A stretch of 21,537 nucleotides of DNA from SIAJ01 sp036266155 (lineage in GTDB: Bacteria; Planctomycetota; Planctomycetia; Gemmatales; Gemmataceae). Position numbers and translations under genes: made by a program. The DNA lies in assembly GCA_036266155.1 (NCBI GenBank), contig DATANR010000401.1:1-21537 (forward strand). The letters run 5' to 3'. Below, one piece after another: positions 14,183 through 21,507 of this stretch (position 1 is its first letter; every line of letters starts with the position of its first letter). Below the pieces are notes generated by a model. The model was not told the origin of the DNA, ran no database searches, and worked only from the letters and a program-made list of their open reading frames with translations.

Positions 14183-16656
14183 CCCCTTCAGAAACCGTTC
14201 TAGCCAAACTGCCCGACGCGCGCAAAGTGGGTGACGGGTGGTCAGCCCGTTGTCCTGCCCACGACGATAGCCGTGCTAGCCTGAGCATTTCCGAAGGCGA
14301 TGATGGACGGGCGCTCCTGAAGTGTCACGCAGGCTGCAAAGTTGAGGCTGTGGTCAGTGCGATGGGGCTGAAGATGGCGGAGCTTTTTCCGGAGCAATCA
14401 CGCCAGAAGCCATTCACCAAGGAGAAGGCCAAGGCACGTGGTCGGGCCTTCGAGAACGCTGACGAGGCAATCGACGCTTTGGAACGGAAACATGGGAAAA
14501 GGTCCAAGGCGTGGACCTACCACAACGCCGACAGTGAGCCTGTCGGAATCGTCCTTCGCTGGGACACCGCAAGCGGAAAAGTCATTCGCCCCGTAGCTCG
14601 TCATTCCGACGGATGGCACATAGGCGCCATGCCCGGCCCTCGCCCACTGTATCGACTTCCCGAACTTCTCCCGGCAGCTCTCGCGCTCGTCGGCGAAGGG
14701 GAGAAAGTAGTCGAGGCTGCACGCTTCCTTGGCTTCACGGCAACAACCTCGTCAGGGGGTTGTGAGGCAGCCGCAAAAACGGATTGGCAGCCACTGGCGG
14801 GCAAGGAGGTCTGGGTACTGAATGACAATGATGCCGCCGGCCGAAAGTTTGCGGAGACGGCAGCGAGCATCCTGAGCAAGCTGGCCCCGGCACCATTGAT
14901 TCGAGTTCTTGATCTTGCCAAACATGCGTCGGCTCTTCCGGTCGGAGGGGACCTTGCAGATGTCTTGAGCGATCCCGCTTTCTGTGGCCTGCCGCTCGGG
15001 GACGCCGCAGAACTCTCCGACGTGAAAGCCTTCATCGAGCGGATGGCCCAGGAGGTCGAACCGTGGCGGGCGCCTGCAGGTGACACAGGAAAGGACGAAC
15101 CTGCACGACCGCGGCCGGAGATAGTAATCGGGACCGATGAGTTTCGCGTAAACGCAGAGGCTGTTGAGGCGCTCGCCCAAGACAAGGACCTATTTCAGCG
15201 TGCGGGCATGCTCGTCTACGTGGTAAACGCGCAGACCGCCGACGAAAGCGCAGTTCTTCGACGACCGGATCCGACCCTCGTGATAAGGAACGTTCCGCTA
15301 CCCCTGCTTCGGGAGCGCTTAACCCAATGTGCCCGTTGGCTAAAGTGGCGAGGTTCTGGGAATAACGCGGAGCTTGTGCCCGCTCATCCGCCCGAGTGGT
15401 CCGTCTCAGGGATTGGCGCACGTTGCGATTGGCCCTCCGTACGTCGGCTGGAAGCGGTAGTACCCCACCCGGTGCTGCTGCCGAACGGATCGATCCTGAA
15501 AACCAACGGCTACGACCCTGTTTCACGTCTTCTGGTTTGTCTGCCACAAGATTTGCGCATTTCGGTGCCTGAATTTCCTTCCATGGCAGAAGTCGCACTA
15601 GCAGTCCGCATCCTGCGCGACGTGGTCGTGGACTTCCCATTCGAATCACCCGTGCACGTCGGAGCGTTTTTTGCTGCCCTGTTGACGCCGCTCGCGTGGT
15701 TTGCCTTCACTGGTCCGGCACCTTTGTTTTTGTTCGACGCGAACATCCGCGCCGCTGGCAAGGGTCTGCTCGCAGACGTTATTGCCCTCATCGTGACCGG
15801 CCGGAGGTTTCCAATAATGTCCTACACGTCTGAGCGCGAAGAATTGCGAAAGCGGATCACGACCCTCGCCGTTGGCGGTGACCGAATGGTGCTGCTCGAC
15901 AACCTGAACGGCCCGATCGGGAACGACATCCTCGATGCGGCATTGACCGCCGACCGCTGGAAGGATCGAGTATTGGGCGGGAATAGCGTTTTTGATGGAC
16001 CCCTCCACGTCTGCTGGTACGCGACGGGCAACAATGTGCAGTTGCTCGCCGATACCGCTCGTCGGGTTTGTCATTGTCGAATGGAAAGCCAAGAGGAGCA
16101 CCCGGAACTGCGTGAAGCATTCCGCCATCCTGAACTGCGGCAGCATGTGCAGCAAGAACGCGGAAAACTCCTTTCGGCCGCGCTCACGATCCTCAGAGCA
16201 TGGGCGACTTCGGGCAAGCCGAAGCACGGCTTGAAGCCCTGGGGATCTTTCGAGGGTTGGTCCAATGTGGTGCGCGAAGCGGTCGTCTTCGCGGGCCTGC
16301 CTGACCCAGGTGAGGCACGACAGGCGCTTCAGTCGGCCGCAGACAGGGATGCCGTCGCCATGCTGGCCTTGATTGACGCGCTCGAACAAATGGATCCAGA
16401 TCGACGCGGGCTCACGGCGAGCGAGATTGTTGAGGCAATTCGCAAACCGAGTGACCCGCCAGCAGGATGGCTTTCCGACCTCCGTTCGTCAGTCGAAGAA
16501 CTTTGCGGTCGGTTGGATAGCCGTTCGTTGGGATACAAGTTCAGGCATTTCGCCCGGCGAAACTTCAACGGTCGCATGATCGACCGCACGACCTCTGTCA
16601 GTTCGGCGAACTCTGTCCGCTGGGTCGTCTGTCGAATTGTCCATGGAGGAAAGTAG
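14179..16656 (+). CDS. replication protein: CHC2 primase, Toprim and ATPase domains
   Basis: The protein has 825 residues. A CHC2-type zinc finger (C25-x2-H28, C49-x3-C53 in CPAHDD and KCHAGC) binds template DNA in primases. A Toprim domain follows, with VGEGEK at about 170-175 and LNDNDAAG at about 214. A linker region reaches about residue 480. A helicase-like ATPase has a relaxed Walker A (AAGKGLL, about 524) and a Walker B (MVLLDN, about 571). The C-terminus carries an HTH-like segment. It should prime, and perhaps unwind, the element's DNA. Such primase-ATPase proteins are typical of phages, plasmids and satellites. Iterons begin one base after its stop codon (16657-16722), as with origins placed beside rep in SaPI-type islands. 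Whether the ATPase is active is uncertain because the P-loop is atypical. Confidence 0.8.
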   Translation: MTPSETVLAKLPDARKVGDGWSARCPAHDDSRASLSISEGDDGRALLKCHAGCKVEAVVSAMGLKMAELFPEQSRQKPFTKEKAKARGRAFENADEAIDALERKHGKRSKAWTYHNADSEPVGIVLRWDTASGKVIRPVARHSDGWHIGAMPGPRPLYRLPELLPAALALVGEGEKVVEAARFLGFTATTSSGGCEAAAKTDWQPLAGKEVWVLNDNDAAGRKFAETAASILSKLAPAPLIRVLDLAKHASALPVGGDLADVLSDPAFCGLPLGDAAELSDVKAFIERMAQEVEPWRAPAGDTGKDEPARPRPEIVIGTDEFRVNAEAVEALAQDKDLFQRAGMLVYVVNAQTADESAVLRRPDPTLVIRNVPLPLLRERLTQCARWLKWRGSGNNAELVPAHPPEWSVSGIGARCDWPSVRRLEAVVPHPVLLPNGSILKTNGYDPVSRLLVCLPQDLRISVPEFPSMAEVALAVRILRDVVVDFPFESPVHVGAFFAALLTPLAWFAFTGPAPLFLFDANIRAAGKGLLADVIALIVTGRRFPIMSYTSEREELRKRITTLAVGGDRMVLLDNLNGPIGNDILDAALTADRWKDRVLGGNSVFDGPLHVCWYATGNNVQLLADTARRVCHCRMESQEEHPELREAFRHPELRQHVQQERGKLLSAALTILRAWATSGKPKHGLKPWGSFEGWSNVVREAVVFAGLPDPGEARQALQSAADRDAVAMLALIDALEQMDPDRRGLTASEIVEAIRKPSDPPAGWLSDLRSSVEELCGRLDSRSLGYKFRHFARRNFNGRMIDRTTSVSSANSVRWVVCRIVHGGK

Positions 16657-16722
16657 AGCATCGCCAGTATCTCCAGTATTGCCGACAGGCCGCCCGGCGA
16701 TGCTGGCGATACTGGCGATATC
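16657..16722. repeat. 9-bp iterons in two opposed blocks, candidate replication origin
   Basis: The unit is GGCGATACT. Three units run leftward at 16657-16683 (plus strand AGCATCGCC, AGTATCTCC, AGTATTGCC) and three run rightward at 16696-16722 (GGCGATGCT, GGCGATACT, GGCGATATC), separated by 12 bases. The two 27-base blocks form an imperfect inverted repeat (21 of 27 positions). They start one base after the stop of the replication gene. Partial copies (AGTATCGG near 16848, and AATACT near 16830) occur before the next gene. There is no T-run, so it is not a simple terminator. It is either a replication origin or an operator array for the Cro-like protein. Confidence 0.7.
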
Positions 16723-16752
16723 TCATGCCGGACGAAGCGATAAGGTCCGAAA

Positions 16753-16822
16753 GGCGCTGCCAGGGATTAAGACAGCGCCGCCGACAACTTTGCAGAGAAG
16801 GCCGGCTCGGGGGCGAGCCCGG
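16753..16822. repeat. two further hairpins between iterons and the Cro-like gene
   Basis: GGCGCTG at 16753-16759 pairs with CAGCGCC at 16773-16779. GCCGGCTCG at 16801-16809 pairs with CGAGCCCGGC at 16813-16822, with one bulge. An inverted ATACT/AGTAT pair follows near 16831-16853. The density of folded elements is typical of an origin or of a control region. Confidence 0.4.
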
Positions 16823-16866
16823 CTCACTGAATACTTTACGTAATGAACAGTATCGGATAAGATGAC

Positions 16867-17094
16867 ATGGGAAAGAAGCGAACCCCTCTGCTTACCGTTC
16901 AGCTTCGTCAGGCCATCGACGACTCTGGCTTTTCGCGTTACCGGATCGCCAAGGAGACAGGCATTAGCGAAAGCACGTTGGCACAGTTTTACAACGGCCA
17001 TCGCGGGCTCTCGATGGATGCCCTCGATGCTCTGGGGCAGTTCCTGCAATTGAAGATCACGCTGGGTCGTACGCCCAGCAAGAAGGGAGAATAG
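16867..17094 (+). CDS. Cro/C1-type helix-turn-helix regulator
   Basis: This is a 75-residue protein with a basic start (MGKKRTPLLTVQ). The HTH 'LRQAIDDSGFSRYRIAKETGISESTLAQFYNGHRGLSMDALDALGQFLQL' (about 13-62) is the classic XRE/Cro layout, and a short basic tail follows. The integrase GTG starts four bases after its stop, so the two genes are co-transcribed. It probably represses integrase or replication transcription through sites in the preceding 210-base region. The ribosome site is weak. Confidence 0.8.
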   Translation: MGKKRTPLLTVQLRQAIDDSGFSRYRIAKETGISESTLAQFYNGHRGLSMDALDALGQFLQLKITLGRTPSKKGE

Positions 17095-17097
17095 ATA

Positions 17098-18456
17098 GTG
17101 GCAAGCATCGTAAATGACCCTGGCGGCCGACGTCGGATCCTTTTCGTGGGCGACGACGATAGGCGCAAAGCGATTCGTCTAGGGAAAATTGACCGAAAGA
17201 CCGCCGAGGTCGTTGCCCGTCACGTCGAAGCCCTGGTGACATTCAGAAGCTGCGGGCGACCAGTTCCGAGGGAAACGACTGTTTGGCTTGAAGGCGTTGG
17301 CCCGAAGGTCAGGAACAGGTTGGTTGCCGTCGGCTTGGTCGAACCTGTGCATCGCCTCACCATAAATGAATACCTGGATATGTGGCTCGCCGGAAAAAAA
17401 GCCGCTGGGCATAAGCCCACGTCGATGAGAGCCTGGAAACAGACAAGCACCGCCATCCAGGGGCAGTTCGGCAAGAAATTGCTCAGCACCGTTACCCACG
17501 CGGATGGCGAATCATTTCGGGCGGCGATGCAGAACCGCGACCTGCGAGACACGACAGTTCACAAGCGTCTTGGACACGCCCGCCAGATGCTCGAAGACGC
17601 CGTGCGCCTGGGACACCTCGAAGTGAACCCCTGGAGGCACGTCCGTCATCGTGGGGGCGATCCATCCGATCGCCGACGCTACGTCACCGTCGACGAGGTC
17701 GAAAAGGTGATTGAGAATTGCCCGAGCATTCACTGGCGGCTCCTGGTCGCCCTGTCGCGGTTTGGCGGACTCCGTGTGCCGAGCGAAGCGTTCCTCCTAC
17801 GCCGGACCGACCTGGACTGGAAACGTGGGCGACTGCGCGTGCCGTCACCCAAGACAGAGGGCAAGGGCAAGCCGGTGCGGGTCATCCCCATCTTCCCACT
17901 TCTGAGGCCCTACCTAGAAGAGGCAATTAAGGCGGCCGGCGATGGCAACGACTACATCTTCCCGGAAGAATGGCGCCAACGTGCGAACGGCGACGGTGGC
18001 TGGGGTGGTGTGAACATGAGAACCACGCTGACGAAGATCGTCGTTCGGGCCGGCCTAAAGACGTGGCCGCGAATCTGGCACGCGCTGCGATCGTCGTGCG
18101 AGTCCGACTTGGCCCAGAGCTTCCCGTTGGCGACGGTTGTGAAGTGGCTGGGCAACACGGTGGGCGTGGCGATGCGCCACTACGTCGACGCGACGGACGA
18201 GGCGTTCGATCGAGCCCTGGACTGGCGGCCAGCGAAGGGAAGCGGCGCAAAAAGCGGCGCGCAGACGGCGCAGAATCCAGCGCAGCGGGGAGCGGCACGA
18301 AACCGCGATGACTCGCAATACTCGTCGCAAGATCAATGGCCTGAAGGAGCTACGCGAAACACCACGACTTGTGACGAAACTCTGCGAGAAGGCCAACGAG
18401 AGTGTATGGGAATCGAACCCACTGAGAGCGTTGTTCACACCCCCCGCTGGTTTTGA
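17098..18456 (+). CDS. int: tyrosine integrase ending inside tRNA-Sec
   Basis: This 452-residue site-specific recombinase inserts and excises the element. An N-terminal arm-binding region (1-85) is followed by a SAM-like core-binding domain ('LTINEYLDMWLAGKKAAGHK', about 87-170). The catalytic domain has R226 (GGLRVPSE), K252 (PSPKTEG), H328-x-x-R331 (WHALRSS) and nucleophile Y362 (MRHYVDAT). The usual His or Trp of the LGH motif is N353 (LGN), an oddity tolerated in some family members. GTG 17098 has GGGAG nine bases upstream. A low-complexity tail follows the catalytic domain. The last 19 residues (RECMGIEPTES...) and the stop are antisense to the tRNA-Sec gene, and the TGA stop is the complement of its UCA anticodon. 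The 3' end is thus supplied by the target site. Confidence 0.9.
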   Translation: MASIVNDPGGRRRILFVGDDDRRKAIRLGKIDRKTAEVVARHVEALVTFRSCGRPVPRETTVWLEGVGPKVRNRLVAVGLVEPVHRLTINEYLDMWLAGKKAAGHKPTSMRAWKQTSTAIQGQFGKKLLSTVTHADGESFRAAMQNRDLRDTTVHKRLGHARQMLEDAVRLGHLEVNPWRHVRHRGGDPSDRRRYVTVDEVEKVIENCPSIHWRLLVALSRFGGLRVPSEAFLLRRTDLDWKRGRLRVPSPKTEGKGKPVRVIPIFPLLRPYLEEAIKAAGDGNDYIFPEEWRQRANGDGGWGGVNMRTTLTKIVVRAGLKTWPRIWHALRSSCESDLAQSFPLATVVKWLGNTVGVAMRHYVDATDEAFDRALDWRPAKGSGAKSGAQTAQNPAQRGAARNRDDSQYSSQDQWPEGATRNTTTCDETLREGQRECMGIEPTESVVHTPRWF

Positions 18457-18491
18457 AGACCAGGGCCGTCACCAGACGTGCAAACACTCTC
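18397..18491 (-). tRNA. selC: tRNA-Sec (anticodon TCA), attachment site of the element
   Basis: The minus strand folds into the 8+5 form special to tRNA-Sec. An 8-bp acceptor (GAGAGTGT/ACACTCTC) carries discriminator G. The D arm is long, GCACGTC-TGGT-GACGGC, with one bulged A. The anticodon arm is CTGGT-CTTCAAA-ACCAG with anticodon TCA. A long variable arm of about 8 bp (some wobble) follows, then T arm GTGGG-TTCGATT-CCCAT. No CCA is encoded. It reads UGA as selenocysteine if the sel genes exist. The integrase gene overlaps its 3' 60 bases on the other strand, placing the element at the 3' side of the tRNA. The bulged A is the only irregular point. Confidence 0.85.
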
Positions 18492-18533
18492 CAATCCGAC
18501 TTCGCTCAGCTTACCGATGCCGAGCCAGGGCGC

Positions 18534-18560
18534 AAAAAAACCGGCGAGGATTTCGCCGGT
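18534..18560 (-). terminator. intrinsic terminator of the small membrane protein gene
   Basis: On the minus strand an 8-bp perfect stem, ACCGGCGA/TCGCCGGT, with a five-base loop is followed by seven T. It ends the transcript of the gene at 18588-18758. It lies only 43 bases upstream of tRNA-Sec, so the tRNA must have its own promoter in that gap (a poor candidate is TTGCGC, 16 bases, TAAGCT). Confidence 0.85.
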
Positions 18561-18587
18561 TCACGTGCCGGATCGCAAGCCGGCTCA

Positions 18588-18758
18588 CTACTGCTGGACG
18601 CGGGGGAGTTGGGTGCCCGTCCGGTGCGTGTACCCGTCCTGTGGAGTCGCATAGCGGTTCGTCAGGGTCCGGAGCAGAACCTCCAGAATCATAAACACCA
18701 CAACGATCCCGACAGCCAGAAGGACCCAACTGAGTGAACGAAGGACTTCGTCGCTCAT
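18588..18758 (-). CDS. small single-helix membrane protein
   Basis: This is a 56-residue protein. The start ATG 18758 is chosen because GGAG lies seven bases upstream; the longer frame from 18839 has no ribosome site and an unlikely proline-rich N-terminus. One membrane helix, VLLAVGIVVVFMILEVLL, at about residues 12-29 is followed by a polar tail. Its own terminator follows. Family not recognised. Confidence 0.6.
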   Translation of the reverse strand: MSDEVLRSLSWVLLAVGIVVVFMILEVLLRTLTNRYATPQDGYTHRTGTQLPRVQQ

Positions 18759-19062
18759 GTTATGTCTCCGCATCGAGAGGTTCGGTTCGCGCCCGCCGTC
18801 TCCGAACGGCTGAGGGGGTTGACGCGGATCGTACTTCACGCAACGATTATTCTAGCCGTGTCGACAAGGGCGGTCCATCGGCCGAAAACAGAAAATTTAC
18901 ATCGGGTTCGCGGTGTTTTGGTTGACAAGCCAACTTCAATGCCGTGACTTCGCTTTGTTTTTGCTGACAAATCCCCCGACCCGCGTTCGTCGGATCAATT
19001 TTCACCGTCAGTGTTTAGAGCGGACTCGAAAACTGGAGTTTGATGATCGACGGCGTGCGCAG
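18759..19062. other. intergenic region without a recognisable gene
   Basis: These 300 bases are more AT-rich than the surroundings and separate the small membrane protein gene from the tRNA-Val terminator. TTGACA occurs at about 18923 on the plus strand without a good -10. I see no open frame with a ribosome site and no RNA fold I can name. Confidence 0.4.
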
Positions 19063-19092
19063 CAAAAGACCCCGGCCAGCTGACCGGGGTCT
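19063..19092 (-). terminator. intrinsic terminator of tRNA-Val
   Basis: On the minus strand AGACCCCGG pairs perfectly with CCGGGGTCT (9 bp, eight-base loop) and TTTT follows. It starts eight bases after the 3' end of the tRNA. Confidence 0.85.
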
Positions 19093-19099
19093 GGGGGAT

Positions 19100-19171
19100 G
19101 GGCGTTACTGGATTCGAACCAGTGACTTCCACCGTGTGAGGATGGCACTCTAGCCGCTGAGTTAAACGCCC
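19100..19171 (-). tRNA. tRNA-Val (anticodon CAC)
   Basis: The 72-base minus-strand cloverleaf has acceptor GGGCGTT/AACGCCC, D arm ACTC/GAGT, anticodon arm CCATC-CTCACAC-GGTGG giving anticodon CAC (reads GUG), and T arm ACTGG-TTCGAAT-CCAGT. CCA is not encoded. All stems pair, with one U-G wobble in the anticodon stem. Confidence 0.92.
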
Positions 19172-19244
19172 GCGAACAAACTGATACCCCATCTTTTAGT
19201 CGGGTTCAGTGTGGCCGGACAGTGGGGCCGGCCGAATCGTCGAC

Positions 19245-19541
19245 CTAGGGCTTCGGCGGCGCGTCCTCAAACTTGGGAGCCGTCGAGGTCACCCGTTGCG
19301 GTGGACGAACCGGTTCCGGTTCAACGGTTCGTGCGTTACCTGTTCCGCCCGGCGTGGGCTCGTAATCGTCTTCCAGGCCTTTCACACCGCGTTTGAACTC
19401 GGTGACCGTCTTTCCGAGCGATCGGCCAAGTTGTGGCAGGTTACGCCCAAACAGCAGCACACCCAGCACCAACAGGAGCATGATCTCCTGCGTGCCGAGG
19501 CCGAGAAAACCGAACAACGATACGGGAATGCTCGCGGACAT
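19245..19541 (-). CDS. tatA: TatA family twin-arginine translocase subunit
   Basis: This is a 98-residue subunit of the Tat pathway, which exports folded proteins across the cytoplasmic membrane. The protein shows a short N-terminal membrane helix (GTQEIMLLLVLGVLLFG, about 16-32), the hinge FGRNLPQLGRSLGKTVTEFKRGVKG (amphipathic helix with the FG and P-LG hallmarks) and a proline-rich acidic tail. GGAGGAAC lies five bases before ATG 19541, preferred over GTG 19544. TatB has a similar layout, but the FGRNLPQLGRSLG hinge favours TatA. No tatC is nearby. Confidence 0.9.
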   Translation of the reverse strand: MSASIPVSLFGFLGLGTQEIMLLLVLGVLLFGRNLPQLGRSLGKTVTEFKRGVKGLEDDYEPTPGGTGNARTVEPEPVRPPQRVTSTAPKFEDAPPKP

Positions 19542-19665
19542 CACTTGTTCCTCCTCGTAGTAGGAAACGGGTACAGAGAACCTTCGCGTTCAGGCTCCCG
19601 AGTGGAACCCGGCGAAGCGAGGAGGTCGAAGGTAACCTCATCGGCAGGGGCGTGCAGATCAACAT

Positions 19666-19695
19666 CTAATATAACCCCGGTCGACCACCGATGGC
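19666..19695 (-). promoter_or_regulatory. promoter of tatA
   Basis: On the minus strand TTGCCA (19690-19695, five of six consensus bases) is followed after 18 bases by TATATT (19666-19671). It points to tatA, whose ATG is 125 bases downstream. The same GGGTTATATT context occurs at 666-675. Confidence 0.55.
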
Positions 19696-19730
19696 AACCG
19701 AAACCCAGAAAATCCTGTTCTGAGTGCCGC

Positions 19731-20858
19731 TTATGGCTGGCGGCCGGCGACCGACAATGTCGCGGTCACGGGAAAGTGGTCGCTGTACCCCCGTGCGCCT
19801 TTGTGATTCGCCTTTCCGAACGAGAACGGCTCGAAGCCACGCCCATGTTTCAGACGCAGCTCGTCGGGCGCGACCACGCGTGCGTTCTTGGGGTCGCATA
19901 ACCAGCCCTGATCGTCGAGCAGGCCGCGGGTCACGCATATGTGATCGAACACCGACCATTTGCACTTCCCAAAGATGCTGCCACGCGGGTCGCCAGACCC
20001 GTTAGCCAGCAGATCGAGCAGGCGCGGCTCGGCGATCGAATTGCGGGCATCTTCCGCCTTGCTGGTTGCGTGCAACTCGACCTGAATGGAGTGGTCGGCA
20101 AACTCATCGTTAAAGTCGCCGCACACAATAATGTCCGCATTTGGATTTTCGTGGAGAATCGCCTTGACGCGGTCATAGCAGTCCTCTGCGTAATCGGCTT
20201 GGCGGTTGCCGACGCCTTCCTTGTCGGTGACACGGCTCGTCCAGTGCGCGACGATGACGATCAGTTCGTGATCGTTGCGATACAGATGTCCCTCGATAAT
20301 CTTGCCGTTCGCACGCTTGCCGAGCTTGCGTGTGCGATCGGCCGTGACCTGGAGTCGCGTGCGAATTCCCGGTGCAAAGTGACGGCCCATGTTGTCGCCT
20401 TTGAAAAGCATTGACGTGTATTTTCGATCCCCGTGGCCGGCAGCCTCGAGCTTCGCGTTCAACGTCTCCATCAGGGCCGTCATGCATCGCTCGCTCTCGA
20501 CCTCGCATAAGCACGCGATGTCTGGGCCGGCGCCGTGATTCATCAGTAATAGGCCCTTGGCGAGGTGATCAACTTTTTCGCGGAAGGCGGCTGAGTCATT
20601 GCCGAACCAGTCTTCCATCTCGTCGTGAATCTTGGGGTCGTCGTTGTCGTCGGAAAAGTTCTCGACGTTCCAGGCACAGAAGTAGACGATGCCCGGTTCG
20701 CCATTGCCTGCGAGCGGCGGCGGGGACTGATGCTTCGGCAGCCGCGTCCAAATGAAGTAGCCGAGTGCGAGCACAGCCGCGACGCCGAGAAGCGTCAACA
20801 CGATCTTCGGATTGCGGAGAGCGAACTTGATCGCTTGGTCCTGAAGTTGGCGATTCAA
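19731..20858 (-). CDS. membrane-anchored endonuclease/exonuclease/phosphatase family protein
   Basis: This 375-residue protein belongs to the EEP superfamily, metal-dependent phosphodiesterases related to DNase I and AP endonucleases. An N-terminal membrane helix (IVLTLLGVAAVLALGYFIW, 19-37) anchors it, with the catalytic domain probably outside the cytoplasm. Motifs: NVENF (64-68), metal ligand E119 (CEVE), H205 (AHWTSR), GDFND (247-251) and SDH (359-361). All key residues are present. The start codon is TTG 20858 without a clear ribosome site; no ATG exists before the membrane helix. Substrate (DNA, RNA, phospholipid or sugar phosphate) is unknown. Confidence 0.8.
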   Translation of the reverse strand: MNRQLQDQAIKFALRNPKIVLTLLGVAAVLALGYFIWTRLPKHQSPPPLAGNGEPGIVYFCAWNVENFSDDNDDPKIHDEMEDWFGNDSAAFREKVDHLAKGLLLMNHGAGPDIACLCEVESERCMTALMETLNAKLEAAGHGDRKYTSMLFKGDNMGRHFAPGIRTRLQVTADRTRKLGKRANGKIIEGHLYRNDHELIVIVAHWTSRVTDKEGVGNRQADYAEDCYDRVKAILHENPNADIIVCGDFNDEFADHSIQVELHATSKAEDARNSIAEPRLLDLLANGSGDPRGSIFGKCKWSVFDHICVTRGLLDDQGWLCDPKNARVVAPDELRLKHGRGFEPFSFGKANHKGARGYSDHFPVTATLSVAGRQP

Positions 20859-21003
20859 TTGTCGGTCAGCAGCCAGGCGGGGACCGGGTAAGCGGGCGGA
20901 CGTCAGTATACCGAACGGGCTGGCGGGAATTGGGCTAGACAGGGTCGCCGTGGTAGGTTATCGAATCGGCCTGTTATCCCAGGGAACGGGAGGCTCGATT
21001 GCC

Positions 21004-21507
21004 ATGCGGATCTCGAAATTATGGCTCGCCGGGCTGGCGGGCGTTGGGTGCGGGCTGTTGGCAGCCTTGTTTTTTAGTGTGTCGCCGAAGTCGGCCATCG
21101 CCTCGTCGGGCGACCGCTACCAAGATTACATCATGTGTACGGGAGCCGTTTCGGTGAACCCGAAGGTCCCGACCGACGGCGTCTGGATGCTTGATTATCG
21201 CGGCGGCAAGCTGCTCGGCACCGTGATCGACAAGACTACCGGCAAGATCAGCGGTTGGGCGGAAGTCGATCTCGTCAGCGAATTTGGGATCGCTCCGAAG
21301 CAAGACGTCCACTTCATGATGACGACCGGCTCGATCGCCCAGGGCCAGGCGGCCCTGTATGTGTGCGAGACGGCCACGGGCAAGTTCGGCGTCTACACGA
21401 TGGGAGCGGGCGATTCGGGCGGCATTCAGATTCGCCGGCATGATATGACGACGTTCCGGGCGGCGAAGCCGCCAGTGACGACAGTGGGCGGAACGGAGCA
21501 GAAGTAG
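21004..21507 (+). CDS. secreted protein of unknown function
   Basis: This is a 167-residue protein from ATG 21004, chosen because GGGAGG lies 10 bases upstream; the longer frame from GTG 20950 has none. A signal peptide or anchor occupies residues 1-34 (basic MRISK, then LAGLAGVGCGLLAALFFSV, then a likely cut after AIA-SS). The mature part has beta-rich repeats ('GVWMLDYRGGKLLGTVIDKTTGKISGWAEVD', 'GQAALYVCETATGKFGVYTMG'). I do not know its family. It is divergent from the EEP gene. Confidence 0.6.
   Translation: MRISKLWLAGLAGVGCGLLAALFFSVSPKSAIASSGDRYQDYIMCTGAVSVNPKVPTDGVWMLDYRGGKLLGTVIDKTTGKISGWAEVDLVSEFGIAPKQDVHFMMTTGSIAQGQAALYVCETATGKFGVYTMGAGDSGGIQIRRHDMTTFRAAKPPVTTVGGTEQK

Noticed and set aside
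16657..16722. CRISPR array
   Set aside because: The units are only nine bases, contiguous without spacers and in two orientations.
19209..19901. 230-codon rightward frame opposite tatA and the EEP gene
   Set aside because: It is antisense to two well-supported genes and reads through a promoter region; no domain is seen.
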